A stretch of DNA of 58,822 bases from Alphaproteobacteria bacterium (lineage in GTDB: Bacteria; Pseudomonadota; Alphaproteobacteria; DSM-16000; Inquilinaceae), in NCBI GenBank assembly GCA_028281925.1, contig JANQIX010000084.1, forward strand, positions 1-58,822, in the 5' to 3' direction. The translations under genes were made by a program, and so were the position numbers. A model generated the notes under the pieces. That model was given only the letters and a program-made list of their open reading frames with translations, ran no database searches and was not told where the DNA came from. Of the stretch, positions 52,820-58,822 are shown one piece after another (the first letter of the stretch is position 1; every line of letters starts with the position of its first letter).

Positions 52820-53275
52820 TCAGCTTCCCGTCGCCGCCAAGTGGCGGCGCTGCATCTCTTCCAGACGGCAGACGCGGCGGTAGAGGTTGTGCGACCGCTC
52901 CAGAAGACTGCGCAGGGCTTCCGGCAGCCGATCGTCGTATGTCCAGCGATCGTCTTCGCATACGGTCGCGCCGCCGATCGCAAAGGTTTCCCCCAGAGCC
53001 TCTTCCTGGGACAGTTCGCCGTTCTGGACCGCGCGCTGGCTCAGCAGCCACGCCATCACCTGCGTCAGACGCGATGTGATGCGCAGCGTTTCCTGACTGA
53101 CCAACAGCCGCACCTCGATGTCCACGTCGCGGGCATCGTTGGCTCTGCGGTAGGCGATGTAGTTGCGAGCTTCGACCAGCAGATCAGTGGCGTCGCTGTA
53201 GGTCTTGTTGAAGAACGCCAAACCAGCATCGAGTCCTGTCAAGACGAGCCTCTTCGTCGTTGCGGCAACTGTCAT
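52820..53275 (-). CDS. DUF1465 family protein
   Basis: A 151-residue helical protein of DUF1465, restricted to alphaproteobacteria. Recognisable stretches are EARNYIAYRRANDA, RLLVSQETLRITSRLTQVMAWLLSQRAV, DDRLPEALRSLLERSHNLYRRVCRLEEM. There is no signal peptide or membrane span. Function not established; members are often placed beside cell-cycle or stress genes. A 750-base gap lies upstream. Confidence 0.88.
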   Translation of the reverse strand: MTVAATTKRLVLTGLDAGLAFFNKTYSDATDLLVEARNYIAYRRANDARDVDIEVRLLVSQETLRITSRLTQVMAWLLSQRAVQNGELSQEEALGETFAIGGATVCEDDRWTYDDRLPEALRSLLERSHNLYRRVCRLEEMQRRHLAATGS

Positions 53276-53660
53276 CTTCGTGACCCGTCCGCCGCCCGGT
53301 GAACGCGGCCGGACGCGGCGACCCTGCAGCCACTATTGCAGGATTCCCTTAATCATCCGTAGACCCTTGCGGGGCTTGCCGGCGGCCGGGGCGATGGATG
53401 TCGTCGACCGCTCCCTGCCGGGCTGTCCCTTCCAGATCAGCCGCCAAGTATGATAGTTGAGGGTCTTTCCATATGATAGTATATAAATGGGGAAGGGTGC
53501 GACAAACCATCGTAGATCGTGTAACCGTGGGCACCCATGAGCCGCTTTGTAAAACTACGAGATTAAGTGAGTAATCGACTCCACGGTCTAGTCAAGCATA
53601 GCTGAAAATGAATACAGCAGCGAGAGAGGGTCGCCCCATCGCGACCCCCTTCTCACCGTG

Positions 53661-53783
53661 ATGCCCCACCCGTTCAACCCGAGCTTCTCCAATACACTAT
53701 GCCCGGCTCTCGAGCGCGTCAAGGCGCATTGGCTCGCAACCGAAGCATCAACGGAGGTCGCCGCTGAACCGGGCCGCAGGTGA
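53661..53783 (+). CDS. Candidate small ORF, 40 codons
   Basis: A 40-residue frame beginning MPHPFNPSFSNTL with coding-like composition (ALERVKAHWLATEA). No ribosome site is close upstream, and no family is recognised. It ends just before the prpE terminator on the opposite strand. Weak candidate, listed because of its composition. Confidence 0.25.
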   Translation: MPHPFNPSFSNTLCPALERVKAHWLATEASTEVAAEPGRR

Positions 53784-53811
53784 AAAAAGAGGCCGTCCGA
53801 GACGGACGGCC
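53782..53811 (-). terminator. Intrinsic terminator downstream of prpE
   Basis: A perfect 9-bp stem, GGCCGTCCG with CGGACGGCC and an AGA loop, at 53791-53811. On the minus strand it is followed by a T-run (the complement of the A-tract at 53783-53789), the classic rho-independent form. It lies about 210 bases after the leftward propionyl-CoA synthetase stop and should end that transcript. Confidence 0.85.
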
Positions 53812-54023
53812 CAGGTTCAACAGGGAGGCATCAACAAGGATCGGATCAGGGCGTAGGTTCGATCGTCGAACCGCCTTACCCGATACATGTCAGCTTAGAT
53901 TGGAAAAGTTAATATTAAGTAAACGACACACTTTCCATGCATCGCCAACCCAGACCTGTTTCCGTGAGAGCCGCGTGAGACCTTCCGCCTCACGCGGCGT
54001 TCACGGGGATGCCGGCCAGCCGG

Positions 54024-55925
54024 TCAGGCGACTTTGGCGTAGCCGGCGTGGCGCAACGCATCGGCGATTTCCGGCAAGATGGCGGGGTCGTCGATCGTGG
54101 CCGGCGTTGTGAACTCCGTGCCGTCCGCGATCTTTTTCATGGTGCCGCGCAGGATCTTGCCGCTGCGCGTCTTCGGCAGGCGGTCCACGACCAGCGCCGT
54201 CTTGAACGCGGCCACGGCACCGATCTGTTCGCGCACCATCTTGACGACTTCCGTAGTGATCTCGTCGGCAGACCGCGTCACCCCGGCCTTCAGGACCATG
54301 AAGCCCAGCGGAAGCTGGCCCTTCAGCTGGTCCTCCACACCGATCACCGCGCATTCTGCGACGTCGGGATGGGCAGCCAGGATCTCTTCCATACCGCCGG
54401 TCGACAGCCGGTGTCCGGCGACGTTGATGACGTCGTCGACCCGCGTCATCACATGGGCATAGCCATCGTCGTCGATGAAGCCCGCGTCCCCGGTCTTATA
54501 GTAGCCTGGGAACTCGTTCATATAGGCTTCCTTGTAGCGCTCATCGGCATTCCACAAGGTCGGCAGGGCGCCCGGAGGCAGCGGCATCTTGCACACCAGC
54601 GCGCCGATGTCGCCCGGTGCCACCTGGGTCCCGTCGAAGTCCAGCACCTGCAGGTTCCAGCCCGGCATCGGCTTGGTCGCCGAACCGTACTTCACCGGGA
54701 ACAGCTCGATGCCCAGCGGGTTACCGGCGATGGCCCAGCCGGTTTCCGTCTGCCACCAGTGGTCGATCACCGGCGTCTTCAGGTGGTCCTCCGCCCATTT
54801 CAGCGTCTCCGGGTCCGAACGCTCGCCGGCCAGGAACAGGGCGCGGAAATGGGAAAGGTCGTATTTGTGCAGCAGTTCGCCGTTGGGGTCCTCACGACGG
54901 ATCGCGCGGAAGGCCGTGGGCGCGGTGAACAGCGTGTTGATCTTATGCTGCTCGATGACCCGCCAGAACACGCCGGCATCCGGCGTGCCCACCGGCTTGC
55001 CCTCGAACACCACCGTGGTGCAGCCGTAGAGCAGCGGCGCATAGACGATGTAGGAATGGCCGACCACCCAGCCCACATCCGACGCCGCCCAGTACCGTTC
55101 GCCTGGGTTGGCGTTGTAGATGTTCTTCATCGTCCAATACATCGCGACGGCGTGGCCGCCGTTATCGCGCAGGATGCCTTTGGGCTGGCCCGTGGTGCCT
55201 GAGGTGTAGAGGATGTACAGCGGATCGGTCGCCGCCACCGGCACACAGTCGGCCGGCTGGGCCGCGTCCATCGTCTCCATCCAGTCGTGATCGCGGCCCG
55301 GGATCATCTCCGCCACCGCCTGCTCGCGCTGCACGATCAGCGTGAATTCCGGCTTGTGCGTGGACAACTCGATGGCCTGATCCAGCATCGGCTTGTACGG
55401 CAGCACGCGGCCAGCCTCGATGCCGCAGGAGGCTGAGATAATCGCCTTGGGCTGGGCATCGTTGATGCGCGTTGCGAGCTCCCGCGGCGCGAAGCCGCCG
55501 AACACCACAGAGTGGATAGCGCCGATGCGCGCGCAGGCATACATCGCCACCACGGCCTGCGGGATCATCGGCATGTAGATGATGACGCGGTCGCCTTTGG
55601 TCACACCGAGGGATTGCAGCACGCCGGCGATGCGGGCCGTCTTGTCCAGCATCTCCGCATAGCTGATGGACTTGATGGTGCCGGTGACCGGGCTGTCATA
55701 GATGATCGCCGCCTGCTCGCCGCGGCCCGCCGCCACATGGCGGTCCAGCGCGTTATAGCAGGTGTTCAGCGTCGCCCCCGGGAACCACTTGTAGAAGGGC
55801 GGATTGCTGTCATCGAGCACCTTGTCCCAGCGGGTGTACCAGTCGATGCTTTCGGCAGCTTCCCCCCAGAAACCTTCCGGGTCTTCAAGAGAGCGGCGAT
55901 AGATGTCCGCATACTCGCCGGTCAT
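54024..55925 (-). CDS. prpE: Propionyl-CoA synthetase PrpE
   Basis: An ~633-residue AMP-forming acyl-CoA synthetase that activates propionate. The family-specific opening YADIYRRSLEDPEGFWGEAA and NTCYNALDRHV segment separate it from acetyl-CoA synthetase. The ATP motif is YTSGTTGQPKG, and the C-terminal catalytic Lys is in SGKILRGTMK, a known site for regulatory acetylation. The ATG at 55925 is preferred over an upstream start, because the extra 37 residues are not family-like and GGGGGGAA precedes it. Cytosolic. A terminator follows at 53791. Confidence 0.94.
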   Translation of the reverse strand: MTGEYADIYRRSLEDPEGFWGEAAESIDWYTRWDKVLDDSNPPFYKWFPGATLNTCYNALDRHVAAGRGEQAAIIYDSPVTGTIKSISYAEMLDKTARIAGVLQSLGVTKGDRVIIYMPMIPQAVVAMYACARIGAIHSVVFGGFAPRELATRINDAQPKAIISASCGIEAGRVLPYKPMLDQAIELSTHKPEFTLIVQREQAVAEMIPGRDHDWMETMDAAQPADCVPVAATDPLYILYTSGTTGQPKGILRDNGGHAVAMYWTMKNIYNANPGERYWAASDVGWVVGHSYIVYAPLLYGCTTVVFEGKPVGTPDAGVFWRVIEQHKINTLFTAPTAFRAIRREDPNGELLHKYDLSHFRALFLAGERSDPETLKWAEDHLKTPVIDHWWQTETGWAIAGNPLGIELFPVKYGSATKPMPGWNLQVLDFDGTQVAPGDIGALVCKMPLPPGALPTLWNADERYKEAYMNEFPGYYKTGDAGFIDDDGYAHVMTRVDDVINVAGHRLSTGGMEEILAAHPDVAECAVIGVEDQLKGQLPLGFMVLKAGVTRSADEITTEVVKMVREQIGAVAAFKTALVVDRLPKTRSGKILRGTMKKIADGTEFTTPATIDDPAILPEIADALRHAGYAKVA

Positions 55926-56341
55926 GGGCAATTCCCCCCGATTGATAGCGGTTGAACCGTACTGTCGTTGTTCCCGGTTGGCCGGGTTTGCCATGCCCTG
56001 GGCGGTTTCCAGCCTGTGGGCGATCCCGCAGATCATCAGGGGTTCCGGCGTTGGACTGGCACATGCGCCGTCTGCCCTTCGATCTTGGCAATCGGGTTTG
56101 CCGCAGCGTTACTGACGCGCCGGGCACCATTCCATGATGCAGGTCAACCCTGGCCCGCATCGCCGCACAATCCGCCGTGAACGGGCTGCCGGGAACGGGT
56201 TGGTGGAGGCGGGGCGCTTGGCAGCGGCCGGGCGTGATGCCATTTCATGGGCGTCGTCTGCGCATCGTCGGCGCGGACAAGGTCGGCCCGACCGGCCATC
56301 ACAAGATCCAGCCATCGGCCGAAGACAAGGGAGCATGGGCA
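55926..56341. promoter_or_regulatory. Divergent control region prpE/glyoxalase
   Basis: A 416-base gap between the leftward prpE and the rightward glyoxalase gene. GC-rich; I see no clear repeat, riboswitch or protein-coding frame. It must contain the two promoters. Confidence 0.35.
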
Positions 56342-56782
56342 ATGCGCTATCTGCACACCATGGTGAGGGTGAGCAGCATCGAGGACTCGCTCGATTTCTA
56401 CTGCAACAAGTTGGGCATGACGGAGGTCCGGCGTGTCGAGAACGACAAAGGCCGGTTCACGCTTGTGTTCCTGGCGGCCCCGGAAGACGAGGGCACGGGC
56501 CGCGAGAAAGCCGCACCGCTGTTGGAGCTGACCTATAACTGGGACCCGGAGGACTATACGGGCGGCCGCAATTTCGGCCATCTCGCCTTCCAGGTGGAAG
56601 ACATCTATGCCGCGTGCCAGCGCCTGCAGGACAGCGGCGTGACCATCAACCGCCCCCCGCGCGACGGCCGTATGGCCTTTGTGCGCTCGCCCGACGGCAT
56701 CTCGATCGAGCTGCTGCAGCGGGGCGAGGCACAAGCGCCGGCGGAGCCTTGGTCCAGCATGGGCAATACGGGTACCTGGTGA
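56342..56782 (+). CDS. gloA: Lactoylglutathione lyase (glyoxalase I)
   Basis: A 146-residue VOC-fold metalloenzyme that converts the methylglyoxal-glutathione hemithioacetal to S-lactoylglutathione. The four metal ligands are visible: His5 (LHTMVRV), Glu56 (LLELTYNW), His74 (FGHLAF) and Glu122 (SIELLQ). The ELTYNWD segment is a hallmark of glyoxalase I. The ATG at 56342 is chosen; upstream in-frame starts add unrelated sequence. It is followed 121 bases later by an aldehyde dehydrogenase, suggesting a reactive-carbonyl defence or metabolism pair. Confidence 0.93.
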   Translation: MRYLHTMVRVSSIEDSLDFYCNKLGMTEVRRVENDKGRFTLVFLAAPEDEGTGREKAAPLLELTYNWDPEDYTGGRNFGHLAFQVEDIYAACQRLQDSGVTINRPPRDGRMAFVRSPDGISIELLQRGEAQAPAEPWSSMGNTGTW

Positions 56783-56903
56783 GCCGATCGGGCGCCCGCC
56801 TGCACCCTCTACCCGGCGGGCGCCGATCTGCTATATGGGCCGCAAACAGCACGCGGCCCCGAGAGAGCAGGGCCGGACGCGCAGCCTACGAGGAGCCGCC
56901 GCC

Positions 56904-58400
56904 ATGACCGACCGCCTGAGCCCCAACCTGGACCCGTTTCAGCTTGCCGAGGAGCTTTCGGGCAAGCACCTGATCGGGGGCAATCTGGTGCCGGCCGCGT
57001 CCGGCAGAACCTTCGAGGTGACCAACCCGGCCACCGGCAAGGTCATTGGTCAGGCAGCTTATGGCGAAGCGGCTGATGTGGACGCCGCCGTCGCTGCGGC
57101 GAAGGCGGCGCAGGCAGACTGGGCGGGCCTGAGCGCCCGCCAGCGCGGCAAGCTGGTGGCCGAATGTGCCACGCTCTTGACCCAACACGTCGAAGAGCTG
57201 GGCCGGCTGGTAGCGCTGGAGACGGGCAAGGCGCTCCGCACCGAGAGCCGGGTGGAAGCCGGCGTGCTGGCCGACGCCTTCGTCTTCTACGGTGGCCTGG
57301 GGTCCGAGCTGAAGGGCGAGAGCGTGCCCCACAGCCCGGACATGATGACGGTGACCCTGCGGGAGCCGATCGGCGTGGTCGGCGCCATCATCCCGTGGAA
57401 CGTGCCGATGATGCTGATGGCGCTGAAGATCGCGCCGGCCTTGGTGGCGGGCAACGCCGTCGTCGTGAAGACGGCAGAGGAGGCGCCCTTTGCCTGCCTG
57501 CGTACCTGTCAGATCATGAACCAGGTGCTGCCGCCGGGCGTGTTCAACATCCTTTCCGGCTATGGACCGGAATGCGGTGCACCACTGGTCGCCCATCCGG
57601 ATGTGGGCAAGATCACCTTCACCGGCTCGGTCGAGACGGGGCGCATCATCTATCAGACCGCCGCTCACAAGCTGATCCCCGTGACCCTGGAGCTTGGCGG
57701 CAAGAGCCCGATGATCGTGATGGCCGACGCCGATGTCGACCGCGCCGTGGCCGGGGCGGTCGCCGGCATGCGCTTCACCCGCCAGGGCCAGAGCTGCACG
57801 GCCGCCAGCCGCATGTACGTGCATGAAGACGTGCACGACGCCTTCGTCGATCGGCTGAAGGCCAAGGTCGACGCCATGACCATCGGCGACCCGCTGGACG
57901 AGGCGACGGATATCGGCGCCATCATCTCGCCGCAGCAGTTCGAGCGCGTGCAGGGCTACCTGCGCATCGGCGAAGAGACGCCGGGCATGAAGATGCTGCG
58001 CTGCGCCTCCATGCCCGCGGGGACCGAACTGGCGGACGGACTGTTCGTGCAGCCGGTGATCTGCACCGATGTACCGGCCGACAGCCCGCTGGGGCGGGAG
58101 GAGATCTTCGGACCCGTCACCTGCGTCTTCAGGTTCCGGGAATTTGAAGAGGCGATCACGGCAGCCAACGACAGCGAATACGGCCTGGCCGCATCGATCT
58201 GGACCCGCGATCTTGCAACGGCCATGCAGGCCGGCAAGCGGCTGGAGGCCGGCTTCGTCCAGGTGAACCAGAACATCGTGGTGCTGCCCGGCCTGTCCTA
58301 CGGCGGCACCAAGCATTCCGGCATCGGCCGCGAGGCGTCCTTGGAAGCCATGCTGGACCACTTCACCCACAAGAAGACGCTGATCATCAACATGACGTGA
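56904..58400 (+). CDS. NAD(P)-dependent aldehyde dehydrogenase
   Basis: A 498-residue aldehyde dehydrogenase, the usual length. Catalytic residues: Asn166 (PWN), Glu263 (ELGGKSP) and the nucleophile Cys298 (RQGQSC). The oxyanion, coenzyme and oligomerisation segments are all in place, and FVQVNQNIVVLPGLSYGG and KHSGIGRE are standard C-terminal motifs. The upstream open frame begins earlier, but the ATG at 56904 (preceded by GAGG about 10 bases away) starts the family-like sequence. The substrate is not identifiable; co-location with glyoxalase suggests a small aldehyde. Confidence 0.92.
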   Translation: MTDRLSPNLDPFQLAEELSGKHLIGGNLVPAASGRTFEVTNPATGKVIGQAAYGEAADVDAAVAAAKAAQADWAGLSARQRGKLVAECATLLTQHVEELGRLVALETGKALRTESRVEAGVLADAFVFYGGLGSELKGESVPHSPDMMTVTLREPIGVVGAIIPWNVPMMLMALKIAPALVAGNAVVVKTAEEAPFACLRTCQIMNQVLPPGVFNILSGYGPECGAPLVAHPDVGKITFTGSVETGRIIYQTAAHKLIPVTLELGGKSPMIVMADADVDRAVAGAVAGMRFTRQGQSCTAASRMYVHEDVHDAFVDRLKAKVDAMTIGDPLDEATDIGAIISPQQFERVQGYLRIGEETPGMKMLRCASMPAGTELADGLFVQPVICTDVPADSPLGREEIFGPVTCVFRFREFEEAITAANDSEYGLAASIWTRDLATAMQAGKRLEAGFVQVNQNIVVLPGLSYGGTKHSGIGREASLEAMLDHFTHKKTLIINMT

Positions 58401-58739
58401 CGTAAAGCGAGGGGAGAGAGGACGGCGCCGGGTCGGTTGGCGACCAAGCTAACGTTGTTGGTTCCAATAATCATGGCCCACCAACTCTCCTCTCCGAACG
58501 GTGACCATAGGGCAGTCGCGCTCAGGCCGTTCGACGCTTTCGAGGAGCTATGCGATTGGCGAAACTGCGGCGCCGTCCAGCATCCCGAAACTGGCGACCG
58601 GTGCGCCTCCTATCCCCACGTCCTGTACCGTCAGTGTGTGCCAGTACTTCAGTCCGCAGCGACGCCTGCGTCCATTCATGACGAGATGAACCGCAATACA
58701 ACCCAGCAAACTGGCATATTAATCTAGAGCATTTTCTGA
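58401..58739. other. Gap between ALDH gene and insertion-sequence edge
   Basis: About 340 bases with no recognisable gene. Frames on either strand are short or lack family signals. The last ~15 bases (CTAGAGCATTTTCTGATCATTCTGG region) are AT-rich and lead into the transposase stop, so they probably hold the terminal inverted repeat of the IS630-type element; TA target duplication is expected for the family. Confidence 0.5.
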
Positions 58740-58822
58740 TCATTCTGGTTCATAGCCGCAGGCTGTGAAGTAGTTGGCGCACTCGTCAGGGGTGATGGCG
58801 TCGATGGCGATGCGGATGGCGT
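58740..58822 (-). mobile_element. IS630-family transposase, C-terminal end (cut by window edge)
   Basis: Read leftward, the last 26 codons end AIDAITPDECANYFTACGY-EPE then TGA. The ITPxECANYF segment is the typical C-terminus of IS630-family DDE transposases. The rest of the gene and the left inverted repeat lie outside the window. This is the only mobile-element sequence seen here. Confidence 0.8.

Larger units (their letters stand above)
53276..54023. other. 748-base intergenic region
   Basis: It should hold the DUF1465 promoter (leftward) and the 3' end of the prpE transcript. Noted elements: a 9-base direct repeat TATGATAGT at 53449-53457 and 53472-53480 (23 bases apart, about two helical turns), a small inverted repeat at 53628-53647, a candidate small frame at 53661-53783 (40 codons, MPHPFNPSF...), and the terminator at 53791. 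The remainder is AT-rich and holds nothing recognisable. Confidence 0.5.

Noticed and set aside
56886..58370. Minus-strand open frame opposite the aldehyde dehydrogenase
   Set aside because: Shadow frame; the plus strand encodes a complete ALDH with catalytic residues.
58437..58727. 96-codon frame before the IS edge
   Set aside because: No ribosome site, no family, ends within the presumed inverted repeat; treated as non-coding.

Overview
The window is GC-rich chromosomal DNA from an alphaproteobacterium, most likely a Rhodospirillales-type free-living heterotroph. The lineage call rests on gene content: RpoH, the TrcR/DUF1013 regulator next to a PIG3-type quinone oxidoreductase and a DUF1192 protein, DUF1465, DUF4169 and ribbon-helix-helix proteins around fumC, two YdcH/DUF465 proteins, and a parvulin-argJ-GNAT-mutT run. 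No plasmid, phage or CRISPR signature was seen. One insertion-sequence edge (IS630-type) enters at the right end.

Left third (1-24.4 kb): catabolism and transport. After the 3' end of rpoH come an SDR dehydrogenase, a radical SAM protein and an orphan PhnD-like binding protein. Next is a leftward unit made of a TPP enzyme, a DadA-like FAD oxidase and TRAP dctP-dctQ-dctM. It diverges from a GntR/FCD regulator that is followed by an Asp/Glu racemase-like gene. A second leftward operon encodes a PotABCD-type ABC transporter ending in a HisD paralogue with altered active-site residues. A low-GC patch with an orphan small protein separates it from a group of three putative non-heme iron oxygenases, a LysR regulator and a hybrid histidine kinase.

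Middle (24.6-38.6 kb): housekeeping. Here are a periplasmic parvulin, argJ, a GNAT, mutT, a serine hydrolase, an NDUFAF5/BioC-like methyltransferase, DUF4169, a large AsmA-like protein, a multi-PAS membrane histidine kinase, an RHH protein and fumC.

Right-centre (38.7-49.8 kb): a signalling-rich stretch. Three paralogous pairs, each an HPt-like phosphotransfer protein plus a single-REC response regulator with an arginine-rich GPDRRR tail, lie on the minus strand between fumC and purEK. A diguanylate cyclase, a methyl-accepting chemotaxis protein, two YdcH proteins and a phosphofructokinase with a mixed ATP/PPi signature follow. The three HPt-REC pairs are the best candidate for an undescribed system: with the adjacent PAS kinase they could form a local phosphorelay feeding chemotaxis or c-di-GMP output (inference).

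Right end (49.9-58.8 kb): trcR, quinone oxidoreductase, DUF1192, 3-hydroxybutyrate dehydrogenase, DUF1465, a 750-base gap holding a clear intrinsic terminator, propionyl-CoA synthetase, a glyoxalase, an aldehyde dehydrogenase and the IS630-type transposase end. 3-Hydroxybutyrate dehydrogenase and prpE suggest polyhydroxyalkanoate/ketone-body and propionate use.
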